Assembly (NCBI GenBank): GCA_964594965.1
Contig: CAZQMX010000008.1
Coordinates: 1-27,270 of the forward strand
Direction: 5' to 3'
Length of the DNA stretch: 27,270 nucleotides
DNA from: CAZQMX01 sp964594965
GTDB lineage: Bacteria > Patescibacteriota > Minisyncoccia > Portnoybacterales > UBA2143
The position numbers and the translations under genes are program-made. Each line of letters starts with the position of its first letter. Within the stretch, counting starts at the first letter, position 1. The notes under the pieces are model-generated. The model was not told the DNA's origin. It was given only the letters and a program-made list of their open reading frames with translations, and made no database searches. This document shows positions 13,486-21,752 of the stretch, one piece after another.

Positions 13486-14562
13486 TTACTTTTTCAACAA
13501 CATCCTTAACTCGGACAGATTGGTCGATTGCGCCTCAGCATGCTCTAAAGATATCATTCCTCTTCTGACTAAATCCGCTAAGGAACGATTAAGGGTTATC
13601 ATTCCTTCTTCTAAACCGGTTTCAATAATCATATCAATTTGATGGGTTTTGCCTTCCCGGATTAAGTTCCTGACGGCTGAATTAGCAATCATCAGCTCAA
13701 CCGCGTTTATAACCCCGCCTTTAAGAGAAGGGATTAAACGACGGGATAAAATGCCCAAAATTGTGGCTGATAACTGCATTCTGATTTGTCCCTGTTGGTA
13801 AGGGGGAAAGCTGTCAATAATCCGATCAACGGTCTGGGCAGCGGTATTGGTGTGGAGGGTTGTTAAAACTAGGTGCCCGGTTTCAGCCGCTGTTACAGCG
13901 CTGCTCATTGTCTCCGGGTCACGCATCTCGCCAATCATAATCACATCCGGGTCCTGACGAAACGATTCTCTTAAGCCACGATGAAAATTCTGGACATCCA
14001 AACCGACTTCTCTCTGGTCGATAATACACTTGTCTTCGGTAAACATATATTCAATCGGGTCTTCGATGGTAATAATATGGTCCCTGCGGGTATGATTGAT
14101 TTCATCAATTAGGGCTGCCAGAGCAGCTGATTTCCCCTGACCGGAAGGCCCGACAACCAGAAAGAACCCTTGGGGGTTTTTGGCAAACTGATGATAAATC
14201 GGTGGTAGATTTAGTTCTTCAATACTTCTAATTTTTTTGGGAATAAGGCGCAAAGCAGCGCTGATTTTTTCCAATTGGAAATAGACATTGACTCGAAAAC
14301 GAGTCCCATCATGATGAGAGAAAGATAAATCAATATCTCTCATATCCAAGAACTGGTCCTTTTTTTCTTCTGGAATCAGAGTAAAAGCCAGTTCTTTGGT
14401 ATCTTTTTCAGTCAAAGGCGGTTCTTTTCCACCCGTAGTCAAACTACCATTAATTCTGAAAATTGGAGGATGACCAACCGCCAAATGAACATCAGTTGCA
14501 TCTTTTTCTATGGCCTCGGACAAAATCTCATCTAGTCTTTTTTTGTAATCTTCGGTGGTCAT
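13486..14562 (-). CDS. pilT: Type IV pilus retraction ATPase PilT
   Basis: 358 residues from ATG 14562; a TTG five codons upstream overlaps the pilB end and is not preferred. The Walker A reads GPSGQGKS at 138-145, with Gln-Gly in place of the usual Thr-Gly-Ser. Further features are the Asp box with EDPIEY, Walker B in DPDVIMIGEMRDPET, and the His box HLVLTTLHTNTA. A short N-terminal PAS-like PilT domain and the C-terminal region (LADLVRRGMISLEHA) match the family. It forms a hexameric motor at the pilus base that depolymerises the pilus. The pilB stop is 4 nt upstream. Confidence 0.92.
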   Translation of the reverse strand: MTTEDYKKRLDEILSEAIEKDATDVHLAVGHPPIFRINGSLTTGGKEPPLTEKDTKELAFTLIPEEKKDQFLDMRDIDLSFSHHDGTRFRVNVYFQLEKISAALRLIPKKIRSIEELNLPPIYHQFAKNPQGFFLVVGPSGQGKSAALAALIDEINHTRRDHIITIEDPIEYMFTEDKCIIDQREVGLDVQNFHRGLRESFRQDPDVIMIGEMRDPETMSSAVTAAETGHLVLTTLHTNTAAQTVDRIIDSFPPYQQGQIRMQLSATILGILSRRLIPSLKGGVINAVELMIANSAVRNLIREGKTHQIDMIIETGLEEGMITLNRSLADLVRRGMISLEHAEAQSTNLSELRMLLKK

Positions 14563-14566
14563 ATAT

Positions 14567-16225
14567 TTATTCTTCAATCATCCTCATCATTTCTTCAAAA
14601 GAAGCTAAGCCCTGCAGAACCTTATTAATCCCATCCTGCTTCATAGTGACCATTCCTTGCCTTTCGGCTTCTTTGATTAATTCTGCCTCGCTTAATTTTT
14701 TGTTAATAATTTCTTCTAACTCAGGTGTCATTTCAAGCATTTCATAAAGAGCGACTCGCCCTTTGGTTCCTTTTTTGCCGCATTTTTCACAGCCGACCGG
14801 GCGATAAATCTTGTAGGGTTTCTTCCAAGTAAATTTACTTCTCTGTTCCGGACTAAGTTTAGCCAGTTCCTGGTCAATAATATCGCTTTCCTGTTTCGGA
14901 GCGGTAATCTCCTTTTTACAGTCCGGACAAAGCCGCCTAATTAGACGCTGGGCAGCAGCTAAGATTAAAGAAGTTGGCAAAAGGAAAGGACTAATTTTCA
15001 TATCAACCAAGCGGGGAATAACGCCAATAGCATTATTAGTATGAAGGGTTGAAAGGAGAAGATGGCCGGTCAAAGCAGCATGAATTGCCAGATTAGCGGT
15101 CTCTTCATCCCTGATCTCGCCGACCATGATAATATCAGGGTCCTGACGGAGAATATGGCGCAGACCGGAAGCAAAAGTATATTTAATCTCCGGTCTAATC
15201 TGGGACTGGCTAACTCCTTCAATATGATATTCAACCGGATCTTCCAAGCTAACGATATTAACCTTTTCATCATTTAACTTGCCCAGGATTGTATAGAGAG
15301 TTGTTGTTTTACCGGAGCCGGTCGGACCGCTCATAAGTATCATGCCAAAAGGCTGTTTGATTGCTTTTTCTAAAACCTTAAGATTATACTCTTCAACGCC
15401 AAGTTTGGAAAAATCATCCAAGCCAGCTGCCGGGTCCAGAATTCTTAAAACAACTTTTTCCCCGCCAGAGGTTGGAAAAGTAGAAACCCGGAAATCAATT
15501 TTCTTTGAAGAAACAGCTGTATTAAAACGACCATCCTGGGGAACCCTGGTTTCATCAATTTTCAAATTAGAAAGTACCTTGATTCGGGAAATAACGGAAG
15601 CGTGAACTTCCTTGGGTAAAAACAAACTCGTTGAAAGAATACCATCAATTCTGAAACGAACCTTAGTTTTTTTCTCAGCCGGCTCAATATGGATATCGGA
15701 AGCCCTACCTTCAATAGCATTCTTGAGAATAATAGCAACTATCTTGGTAATCGGAGCTTCAGCAGTAATCTTCTTGACTTCCTCGACTATTTTAGCCGGT
15801 TTCATCTTTTCCTTTTCCTCTAACTCAACTTCCAGTTCTTTAAGCGCTTTTTTAACCTCGCCCCGGAAACTCTGATACTGGTTTAGAATATTTTTAAGGC
15901 CGGCCTGACTAATTAAATATATTTTTGACTCCAAGCCGCTGCTTCTAACAATAAACCTTAAAGCGTCTCTTGCTTTAAGGTCTTCCGGATTAACCATTCC
16001 GACTTCCAAAACATTGTCGTGCCTTGAAATGGGAACGAATCCATAAAAAGCAGCTGCCTCTTCCGGAATTTCTTTCAGAACTTCAACCGAGATTTCTTTA
16101 TTCGTTAAATCAATATATGGAATCTTGAGTAAATCAGCTCTTTCCTTTATTTCCTTTGCTTCATTGGCAGTAACGGGCAGACGGACTGAATTTTCTTTTT
16201 TAACAACTTCTTTTTTATCAGCCAT
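14567..16225 (-). CDS. pilB: Type IV pilus assembly ATPase PilB (GspE family)
   Basis: 552 residues. The N-terminal GspE_N-type domain spans about 15-130. The ATPase domain has Walker A GPTGSGKTT at 300-308, Asp box LEDPVEYH, Walker B around QDPDIIMVGEIRD (361-373) and the His box with TLHTNNA. A zinc-binding tetracysteine is formed by C433/C436 and C479/C482. It powers pilin insertion at the PilC platform. It lies between the small pilP-position gene and pilT with only a few nucleotides on each side. Confidence 0.93.
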   Translation of the reverse strand: MADKKEVVKKENSVRLPVTANEAKEIKERADLLKIPYIDLTNKEISVEVLKEIPEEAAAFYGFVPISRHDNVLEVGMVNPEDLKARDALRFIVRSSGLESKIYLISQAGLKNILNQYQSFRGEVKKALKELEVELEEKEKMKPAKIVEEVKKITAEAPITKIVAIILKNAIEGRASDIHIEPAEKKTKVRFRIDGILSTSLFLPKEVHASVISRIKVLSNLKIDETRVPQDGRFNTAVSSKKIDFRVSTFPTSGGEKVVLRILDPAAGLDDFSKLGVEEYNLKVLEKAIKQPFGMILMSGPTGSGKTTTLYTILGKLNDEKVNIVSLEDPVEYHIEGVSQSQIRPEIKYTFASGLRHILRQDPDIIMVGEIRDEETANLAIHAALTGHLLLSTLHTNNAIGVIPRLVDMKISPFLLPTSLILAAAQRLIRRLCPDCKKEITAPKQESDIIDQELAKLSPEQRSKFTWKKPYKIYRPVGCEKCGKKGTKGRVALYEMLEMTPELEEIINKKLSEAELIKEAERQGMVTMKQDGINKVLQGLASFEEMMRMIEE

Positions 16226-16228
16226 AAA

Positions 16229-16567
16229 CTAAGGCAAGAATGGATTAGCCCGGCCTTTCTGTTCAATTTTCAAAGGCCATTCCCCGTAATTCTTCAATGT
16301 CTGAAAACTGGTATCTTTAAGGAATTCAGCATCAAAATCCATTTCTTTAATAATCTCATCAATTGATATATCCGAAGGCGGAGAAGCTAATTGGGGAATA
16401 TCCAGACCGGGAATATTTATTAAAGGAGTACCGGGAGAACGCCAGTAGTTAAAATATATTATGACCAGAATAATTAAAACCAAAAGGAAAAGAGCAACCC
16501 ACAAGACCTGTTGTCTTTTTTCTTTAGAAGTAGTAATAGAATCCTTGGAAAATGATTTAAAAGCCAT
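16229..16567 (-). CDS. Small single-pass membrane protein of the pilus operon (PilP position)
   Basis: 112 residues: a basic cytoplasmic start, one membrane helix at about 22-41, then a Pro/Ile-rich stretch and an acidic segment, ending in GRANPFLP. The terminal Gly-x-x-NPF motif is reminiscent of the N-terminal part of PilP and GspC proteins. The position after pilO is where pilP would be. It is too short to contain the PilP beta domain, so I call it an operon-specific accessory protein. It may link the PilM-N-O complex to PilB. Confidence 0.65.
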   Translation of the reverse strand: MAFKSFSKDSITTSKEKRQQVLWVALFLLVLIILVIIYFNYWRSPGTPLINIPGLDIPQLASPPSDISIDEIIKEMDFDAEFLKDTSFQTLKNYGEWPLKIEQKGRANPFLP

Positions 16568-16569
16568 AA

Positions 16570-17097
16570 TTACTGATAATAAACATTTGTCTTAATTCTG
16601 AATTCAAATAAGCCTAAATCAAGTGTTCCTCTTTGAGGAGTAAACTCAATTGAAGCAACCTCCATTAAACGAAGACCTTCCTCTATGTCCTTCAAATATC
16701 CCTTAAAAGCTGAATAGGTGCCGCTTAATTTGAGGTCGACCGTCAATGTTGAAAAAGTAGAGGTTTCTTTATCCTCGGCAGAGCGCTCGAAAGTGACTGA
16801 TTCCATTAAAAGACCGTTCCTTGAAGCCATATTACTAAACTGAGAGATTAAATAAGAGGTGTCTTCCTCTTTGGGAAGAGAAAGAAAAATCCTGTCAGCG
16901 TCCTGCTGAACTTCCTGATATTTTTTCTCAAGTTCCTGTTTTTTTGATAGAAGGACTTCAACCTTGGTAATTTCCTGCTTCCTTGAACTAATCCTTTCTC
17001 TTAAAATTCCAACCGAAGACCATAAGGGATCAATAATGATAAATACCAAAATCAGGCCAATAACTAAACTTGAGCAACTGATAACAATTTTATTCAT
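16570..17097 (-). CDS. pilO: PilO-like alignment-complex protein
   Basis: 175 residues with one N-terminal membrane helix (about 4-24), a coiled-coil stretch rich in Lys/Glu/Gln (about 33-70), and a C-terminal ferredoxin-like domain with DLKLSGTYSAFKGYLKDIEE, the typical PilO segment. It pairs with PilN in the inner-membrane alignment complex. Its start overlaps the pilN end by 8 nt, so translation is coupled. Confidence 0.82.
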   Translation of the reverse strand: MNKIVISCSSLVIGLILVFIIIDPLWSSVGILRERISSRKQEITKVEVLLSKKQELEKKYQEVQQDADRIFLSLPKEEDTSYLISQFSNMASRNGLLMESVTFERSAEDKETSTFSTLTVDLKLSGTYSAFKGYLKDIEEGLRLMEVASIEFTPQRGTLDLGLFEFRIKTNVYYQ

Positions 17098-17686
17098 ATA
17101 GGATGCCTGGTTTTAATTCAATCTCTATTTCAGAGCCAACCCGACCGGTTTCCCCTATGCCGACCGAAGAAACACTAATTCCTTTAATATTTTCGTTTTC
17201 TTCAAAAACAACAATTTGTTTATCCAAATCACTGAAAGAATTTCCCTCGGCCCTTATTACCATCTTCCCGGTTGATAAATCTCCTCTAAATTCAGTGAAA
17301 TGAACTCCGGGAACAACTAATTCTTCAAGAAGGGTAAAAGCCGCAGAAGAATAGACCCGGCTTGAAAGAATATTCTTTAAGCCATCTATTTTCTTTTTTA
17401 AATCAATAAGGTTATTCTCAAAATCAAGATCTCTTTGTCCTGCCAATTCATCCATTTTTTGAATAAGGCTTTCTTCTTCTTCAACTAAAGTAATCTTGTA
17501 GCCCCATAATCCCAAGGAAAGCAAAACTGCCACTGCCAAAAAAGCCAGAGTTAAGCCGAACCAAAAACCACCCTTGGAAGTTAGGTTTTCGGTTAGATTA
17601 GAAACGCTTTCCATAGAAATCTTCATTCCGGAATGACCCGATTTCTTCTTATCATATTTATCCGGCATTAATTTAATATCATTCAT
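17090..17686 (-). CDS. pilN: PilN-like alignment-complex protein
   Basis: 198 residues: a short cytoplasmic tail beginning MNDIKLMPDKYDKKK (the PilN tail that docks into PilM), one membrane helix at about 43-66, a coiled-coil segment (about 70-110), and a small alpha/beta domain. It follows pilM by 4 nt. Order M-N-O and topology fit PilN well although sequence conservation is low, as usual in CPR. Confidence 0.85.
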   Translation of the reverse strand: MNDIKLMPDKYDKKKSGHSGMKISMESVSNLTENLTSKGGFWFGLTLAFLAVAVLLSLGLWGYKITLVEEEESLIQKMDELAGQRDLDFENNLIDLKKKIDGLKNILSSRVYSSAAFTLLEELVVPGVHFTEFRGDLSTGKMVIRAEGNSFSDLDKQIVVFEENENIKGISVSSVGIGETGRVGSEIEIELKPGILYE

Positions 17687-17690
17687 ATAT

Positions 17691-18758
17691 TTAATCCCTC
17701 ATTGCCAGACCAACAGCGACTGCCAGAGAAGGACCGAGTTCCTTTATGGCTGGCTTTAAAATTGATGGATAATCAACCCGGGCAAAAGGATCGCCCAGAG
17801 AAACATCCAAAGACAGGCCTTCTTTTAAGCAATCTATAAAACCGACTAAATGGGCGCCGCTGCCAACAACAATACATTTTCCAACTTTACGATTACGCTT
17901 CTTTTGATAGGAATCAATTATTTTCTCGATTTCGACAACAATAACTTTTAAAATAGAACGGCTGATTCCTTTAATCTGGGTAAGATGCTCGTTATTTGAC
18001 TTAACTCCGGAAACACCTTTCTTAATCTCTTCTGCTTTCTCAACATCATAATCCATTTGTTGGGCAATGGCCTTGGTTACCTTTAATCCCCCTAATTCCA
18101 GGTTATGGGTTATTCGGATATAGCCATCATCAACAATACTGACATTAATTGAACGGGCTCCAGCATCAATCAGCATAATTGTACTTTTGTCATTGCCGAC
18201 TAATGCCCGGCTTAAACTAAAAGTCTCTTCCTCAATGCTCTTTGACGTCATCTCAGCTAACTTCATTGTCTGATTGTAATATTCAATCGTCTTTTTCGGA
18301 ACAGCAATAACTAAAACCTGATAACCAGGCTTTTGAGAAAGCGGACTGACAATACTCCAATCCAAAACTACTTCTGAAATAGGGACTGGAATATATTTTC
18401 TTGCTTCAAATTGAAGAGCAGAAGGAATTTCCTCTTTGGACATCTTGGGCAAATCCATCAAGGTCGAAAAACTGGAATAGACAGGAACAGAAAGGTGGGC
18501 TTCTTTCGCCTCAATTTCTGCTTCCTTCATACTTGCCTTGATTGCCTTGGCTATTTCCATACTCGGAACTCTTGCTGATTCTCCTCCAACCCGGTAATTG
18601 GTTCTTTTTAAGTATTCCTTCAAAGAATAGACTGCGTAATTTTTTAACTTATGCCTTTTATCCTTTTTTTCAATCTCGACAACTTTAACTGCTGAAGCGC
18701 CAATATCAATCCCTAAAAAACTCTTCGGTTTTTTTCTAAAAAAGTTAAACCAAGCCAT
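17691..18758 (-). CDS. pilM: Type IV pilus actin-like ATPase PilM
   Basis: 355 residues with the actin/FtsA-type fold: phosphate-1 loop FLGIDIGASAVKVVEIEKK at about 14-32, an SHS2-like insert (AHLSVPVYSSFS, then LPKMSKEEIPSALQFEARKY), phosphate-2 motif LIDAGARSINVSIVDDG, and adenosine motif CIVVGSGAHLVGF. It binds the PilN tail at the cytoplasmic face of the inner membrane. It is the first gene of the pilus operon and has a leaderless promoter. comF is divergent. Confidence 0.92.
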   Translation of the reverse strand: MAWFNFFRKKPKSFLGIDIGASAVKVVEIEKKDKRHKLKNYAVYSLKEYLKRTNYRVGGESARVPSMEIAKAIKASMKEAEIEAKEAHLSVPVYSSFSTLMDLPKMSKEEIPSALQFEARKYIPVPISEVVLDWSIVSPLSQKPGYQVLVIAVPKKTIEYYNQTMKLAEMTSKSIEEETFSLSRALVGNDKSTIMLIDAGARSINVSIVDDGYIRITHNLELGGLKVTKAIAQQMDYDVEKAEEIKKGVSGVKSNNEHLTQIKGISRSILKVIVVEIEKIIDSYQKKRNRKVGKCIVVGSGAHLVGFIDCLKEGLSLDVSLGDPFARVDYPSILKPAIKELGPSLAVAVGLAMRD

Positions 18759-18765
18759 TTCCCAT

Positions 18766-18794
18766 ATTCTATCATAACCTGTAATTTAGACCAA
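18766..18794 (-). promoter_or_regulatory. Type IV pilus operon promoter upstream of pilM
   Basis: TTGGTC at 18789-18794, a 17-nt spacer and extended -10 TGATAGAAT with its hexamer at 18766-18771. The predicted +1 coincides with the pilM ATG (18758). It is the only clear promoter for the operon apart from whatever lies in the pilT-pilC gap. Confidence 0.6.
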
Positions 18795-18823
18795 AAAAGA
18801 TATCCACAACCATCCTTTTATTG

Positions 18824-18829
18824 TAAGAT
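18824..18829 (+). promoter_or_regulatory. comF -10 box
   Basis: TAAGAT ends 6 nt before the comF ATG, with only a poor -35 (TATCCA, 17 nt upstream). No Shine-Dalgarno is present. It matches the leaderless pattern seen elsewhere in the window. Confidence 0.45.
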
Positions 18830-18835
18830 TAGGTA

Positions 18836-19453
18836 ATGAAAGATTTTCTTCTTGATTTAATTTTTCCGATTACTTGTCTTGGATGTTCAATTGAAGGAGA
18901 ATTCCTTTGTTCTTCCTGTCTGAAAAAAATTCCTCTTAATCAGGAATTGCCGAGAGAAAAATTAATTGTTGCAGCTGATTACCAAAATCCATTAATTAAA
19001 GAATCTGTTCATCGGTTTAAGTATAGTTTTATCAAAGAACTTTCAAAGCCGCTTGGCAAGATTATGAGCCAGAAATTAATAAATTACATTTCCGGCGATT
19101 CAAATGTTTTAATTCCAATTCCTCTTCATAGGAAAAGATTAAAATGGAGAGGATTCAATCAATCTGAACTCCTTGCCCGGGAAATTGGAAAAGAATTGAA
19201 TATGCCAGTAATTGATAGTCTTTTAATTCGAAAAAAAAATACCTTGCCTCAGGCTAAAATTGAAAATGCTATTCAAAGGAAAGAAAATATTAAGAATGTT
19301 TTTGGGATTTCATCTTCTTTTGATCTTACCGATAAAACCGTTATTTTAATTGATGATATTTCCACCACCGGCGCTACCTTAAAAGAATCTGCTAGAGTTC
19401 TTAAACCGCTCAAACCCAAACAAATCTGGGGATTGGTCTTGGCCAGAGGATAA
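18836..19453 (+). CDS. comF: ComF family protein (phosphoribosyltransferase-like)
   Basis: 205 residues. An N-terminal zinc finger has Cys14/Cys17 and Cys25/Cys28; LHRKRLKWRGFNQSELLA (about 97-114) is the ComF signature; the PRPP-binding loop VILIDDISTTGATL is at 169-182. ComF is a cytosolic protein needed for DNA uptake in competent bacteria and binds the replisome/uptake machinery in some species. Its divergent position next to the pilus operon supports a natural transformation role. Length is normal for the family. Confidence 0.9.
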   Translation: MKDFLLDLIFPITCLGCSIEGEFLCSSCLKKIPLNQELPREKLIVAADYQNPLIKESVHRFKYSFIKELSKPLGKIMSQKLINYISGDSNVLIPIPLHRKRLKWRGFNQSELLAREIGKELNMPVIDSLLIRKKNTLPQAKIENAIQRKENIKNVFGISSSFDLTDKTVILIDDISTTGATLKESARVLKPLKPKQIWGLVLARG

Positions 19454-19535
19454 TTCTATTGACTATTTGGCTGGAATGTAATAAGGATTAGATAGCACCA
19501 CTGATTTAAATACGGAGGAAACGGAGGTGAGAACC

Positions 19536-20165
19536 TTGAAAAAATATCTGATATGCCTGCTTGCTTTTCTGTTTTTAACTCTGTCCTGTACTACTATTGA
19601 AAAGGATCCCTTTGTCCCTGGTTATAACATTGACTACCACGATATATTCTGCTGGGTGGCTAAAAAACTTGAAATTAGTGAAAATCAATATCCTTTTCCT
19701 GAAATCAGACTGGTTTCGAAAGAAAAATTACAAAAGACATTCGAAAAACTCAATGAGGAATCCTTTAAACGATGGGCGGATAAATACGGCAAAGAAATGG
19801 CCGATGAAATGATTGCCTTTTATCTGAAAGAGACAATCGGTTTGTTTGTTCCAAAAACCTGTGTAATTTACGTCTGGAATGGTATTGAGTTTTGTAAATT
19901 CAAGTCTATCATCGCCCATGAAATGACCCATTATATACAACATATGCAGGAAGGTCGGGTTTCTCCAGGTTCAGAGCAAGCTGAAATGGCACACTTATTC
20001 CGCGAAATGCAAGCAGGGAAAATTGAAAAAGATTTTCTAAAAGAATTCTGTCTGCCGGAGGAGAAAAATGAACCTGAATCTGAAGTTAAAAAAAAGACGC
20101 TGGAAGGATTTTTCAGCGCCTTTTTTGTTTCCAATAAAATTGACTGTAAGTTGGTAAAATGGTAG
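19536..20165 (+). CDS. Putative lipoprotein with HExxH metallopeptidase motif
   Basis: From TTG at 19536 the protein has 209 residues. It begins with a lipoprotein signal: MKKYLICLLAFLFLTLSC, with the lipobox Cys at 18. The soluble domain carries IIAHEMTHYIQH at about 125-136, a zinc motif, followed by a Glu-rich region. A GGAGGTGAG site 6-8 nt upstream favours TTG 19536 over GTG 19527. It resembles small secreted metallopeptidases annotated only as domains of unknown function. The extreme C-terminus (from about residue 185) is read through a terminator-like hairpin, so it may not be the original end. Substrate unknown. Confidence 0.7.
   Translation: MKKYLICLLAFLFLTLSCTTIEKDPFVPGYNIDYHDIFCWVAKKLEISENQYPFPEIRLVSKEKLQKTFEKLNEESFKRWADKYGKEMADEMIAFYLKETIGLFVPKTCVIYVWNGIEFCKFKSIIAHEMTHYIQHMQEGRVSPGSEQAEMAHLFREMQAGKIEKDFLKEFCLPEEKNEPESEVKKKTLEGFFSAFFVSNKIDCKLVKW
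20090..20126 (+). terminator. Intrinsic terminator inside the 3' end of the metallopeptidase gene
   Basis: CGCTG (20098-20102) pairs with CAGCG (20114-20118), flanked by an A8 run that pairs with the TTTTTT at 20121-20126. It is a textbook terminator, yet 39 nt of the reading frame follow it. Confidence 0.65.
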
Positions 20166-20178
20166 ATTAATATCATCC

Positions 20179-20266
20179 GGAGGAGTACTCAAATGGTTAC
20201 GAGAGCGGATTGCTAATCCGTAGCCCTTAACCGGGCTTGTGGGTTCGAGTCCCACCTCCTCCGCCA
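20179..20266 (+). tRNA. tRNA-Ser(GCT)
   Basis: 88 nt with a GGAGGAG/CTCCTCC acceptor, anticodon stem GCGGA/TCCGT around loop TTGCTAA (anticodon GCT), a long class II variable arm, TTCGAGT in the T loop, discriminator G and an encoded CCA. Reads AGC/AGU codons. Confidence 0.95.
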
Positions 20267-20275
20267 GTTTCGGTA

Positions 20276-20304
20276 TTGCTTTAGTTCTTAAAAAATAATA
20301 TAAT
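20276..20304 (+). promoter_or_regulatory. Homing endonuclease promoter (TTGCTT, 17 nt, TATAAT)
   Basis: TTGCTT at 20276-20281 and TATAAT at 20299-20304, 17 nt apart. The predicted +1 is the A of the ATG at 20311, again leaderless. It begins 10 nt after the tRNA-Ser(GCT) gene. Confidence 0.7.
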
Positions 20305-20310
20305 GGAGAT

Positions 20311-21354
20311 ATGGATAGGTCGATTAAAAATAAAAGAGTCCTCTTTCCAAAAGGAAAGCAAAAAAAGTTTATCGATAAAATTCTTTCAAAGATTACTATT
20401 AAAGATGTGGCTAAAATGTGTAATCTTTCCGAAAGAACTATTCGAGATTGGCGTCGCGAAAAGTTTCTGATGGATTCTAGAGCACTTTTCAGATTATGTA
20501 AAAAAACAGGCATTCCTGTTCCCTCCAAAATTAAATTAAAGAACCGTTATTGGTATGTTTATTCCGGTTCATCAGCTGGCGGACTTGCTGTTTTTAAAAA
20601 ATATGGCAAAATTGGAGGCGACCCAAAATATCGAAAAGAGAAATGGTATCAATGGTGGGAAAAAAAAGGCAGACATAGACACAGTTTTATTGGTAAATAT
20701 AAAAGCATATTTAAGCCTGATCTATCATCGGATTTAGCCGAATTTGTTGGTATTGTTATGGGAGATGGAGGCATATCTAAATACCAAATAACTATAACAT
20801 TAAACAGCAAAGATGATGCAGAATATATCTCTTTCGTCAAAAAATTTGGTGAAGAGCTTTTTAGAACACCTTGGTCAGCTCAAAAACAAAAGGGTCAATT
20901 AGCAACAAAATTGGTAGTTTCAAGGAAAAAATTAGTAGATTTTTTTGTTAAAGAACTTGGGTTAAAGACTGGCAATAAAATAAAACAAGGGCTGGATATT
21001 CCCAGGTGGATACAGGGAGACATTAATTTTCAGATATCGTGCATAAGAGGATTGGTTGATACTGATGGTTGTATATTTAATGAAGTTCATAAAATTAATG
21101 GCAAGACATATGTCTATAAAAGATTAAATTTTACAAGCGGGTCTCTTCGGTTAAGAAAATCTGTCTTCTTAATTTTAGAAAAGCTCAATTTAGACCCGAA
21201 AATGAGAAATAATAGAAGTGTACAAATTGAAAATAAAAATAAGATCAGAGAATATTTTAAAATAATTGGGACTAGCAATCCCAAACACAAACGCAGGTTT
21301 ACGGAGGAGTGCGGCGAATGGCAAGCCAGCAGTCTTGAAAACTGTAGCCTTTGA
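20311..21354 (+). CDS. LAGLIDADG homing endonuclease with N-terminal helix-turn-helix
   Basis: 347 residues. A helix-turn-helix lies at about 28-50 (IKDVAKMCNLSERTIRDWRR). A basic, aromatic linker with KYGKIGGDPKYRKEKW is at about 97-112. Two LAGLIDADG motifs follow: DLAEFVGIVMGDGG at 141-154 and CIRGLVDTDGCIF at 244-256. Both catalytic acids (Asp152, Asp252) are present, so a monomeric, active nuclease is plausible. The HTH could add target binding or autoregulation. It is a freestanding gene between two tRNA-Ser genes. The last 17 residues are encoded by tRNA-Ser(TGA) sequence, so the C-terminus is dictated by the tRNA. Its target is probably at or near a tRNA-Ser gene, by inference. Confidence 0.88.
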   Translation: MDRSIKNKRVLFPKGKQKKFIDKILSKITIKDVAKMCNLSERTIRDWRREKFLMDSRALFRLCKKTGIPVPSKIKLKNRYWYVYSGSSAGGLAVFKKYGKIGGDPKYRKEKWYQWWEKKGRHRHSFIGKYKSIFKPDLSSDLAEFVGIVMGDGGISKYQITITLNSKDDAEYISFVKKFGEELFRTPWSAQKQKGQLATKLVVSRKKLVDFFVKELGLKTGNKIKQGLDIPRWIQGDINFQISCIRGLVDTDGCIFNEVHKINGKTYVYKRLNFTSGSLRLRKSVFLILEKLNLDPKMRNNRSVQIENKNKIREYFKIIGTSNPKHKRRFTEECGEWQASSLENCSL

Positions 21355-21390
21355 TCGGGCTTGTGGGTTCGAGTCCCACCTCCTCCGCCA
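21303..21390 (+). tRNA. tRNA-Ser(TGA)
   Basis: 88 nt with acceptor GGAGGAG/CTCCTCC, D stem GGC/GCC, anticodon loop CTTGAAA (anticodon TGA), a long variable arm, T arm identical to tRNA-Ser(GCT), and encoded CCA. Its first 52 nt overlap the 3' end of the homing endonuclease ORF on the same strand. Confidence 0.95.
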
Positions 21391-21449
21391 CACATCTATT
21401 TTCGGACCAAGAGAAATAAGCATAATTTTTAAAGCAGGTGAAGCATGCT

Positions 21450-21749
21450 ATGCAAAATCAAGACAATAATCTAAAATCCATTAAAGAAAAATTTGATAAA
21501 AAATTTCCGGGAGCAAAAACGCTTCGAGAAATAGAACTAAAACGTACATCTCGTGAGATTTTTAATAAATCTACTATTGGCAAAGTAATGTCTGTAATTT
21601 ATCTAATAATTGCTTTGATAAGTATTTTTGTATATTGGAAATTTTTTGGAATAAATTTTTTCCTTTCTATCCTATTTGGAATTACTACTTGGTTTATCAT
21701 TACCTATATTTTTGATAGAATTCTCATTAAACTTTTAGGGATTGAATGA
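21450..21749 (+). CDS. Small two-helix membrane protein, unknown
   Basis: 99 residues from ATG 21450, which has an AGGTGA site at a suitable distance; a GTG 12 nt upstream is possible. The N-terminal 45 residues are charged and helical (FDKKFPGAKTLREIELKRTS). Two membrane helices follow at about 46-65 and 68-88, with a short charged tail. I recognise no family. It is separated from the tRNA by 59 nt and starts a run of small genes of unknown function. Confidence 0.55.
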   Translation: MQNQDNNLKSIKEKFDKKFPGAKTLREIELKRTSREIFNKSTIGKVMSVIYLIIALISIFVYWKFFGINFFLSILFGITTWFIITYIFDRILIKLLGIE

Positions 21750-21752
21750 ACC

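Larger units (their letters stand above)
20232..21390. repeat. 35-nt direct repeats (tRNA-Ser 3' ends) flanking the homing endonuclease
   Basis: Positions 20232-20266 and 21356-21390 are identical and comprise part of the variable arm, the T arm, the acceptor strand and CCA of the two serine tRNAs. They define a 1,124-bp unit containing the endonuclease gene. This could be an integration footprint or merely the normal similarity of serine isoacceptors. Confidence 0.75.

Noticed and set aside
14563..14577. TTG start of pilT overlapping the end of pilB
   Set aside because: The ATG five codons downstream follows the pilB stop closely and gives the usual N-terminus.
20232..21390. Calling the tRNA-derived direct repeats true attL/attR sites of an integrative element
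   Set aside because: No integrase is present, and serine isoacceptors can share 3' halves by descent; kept as a repeat only.
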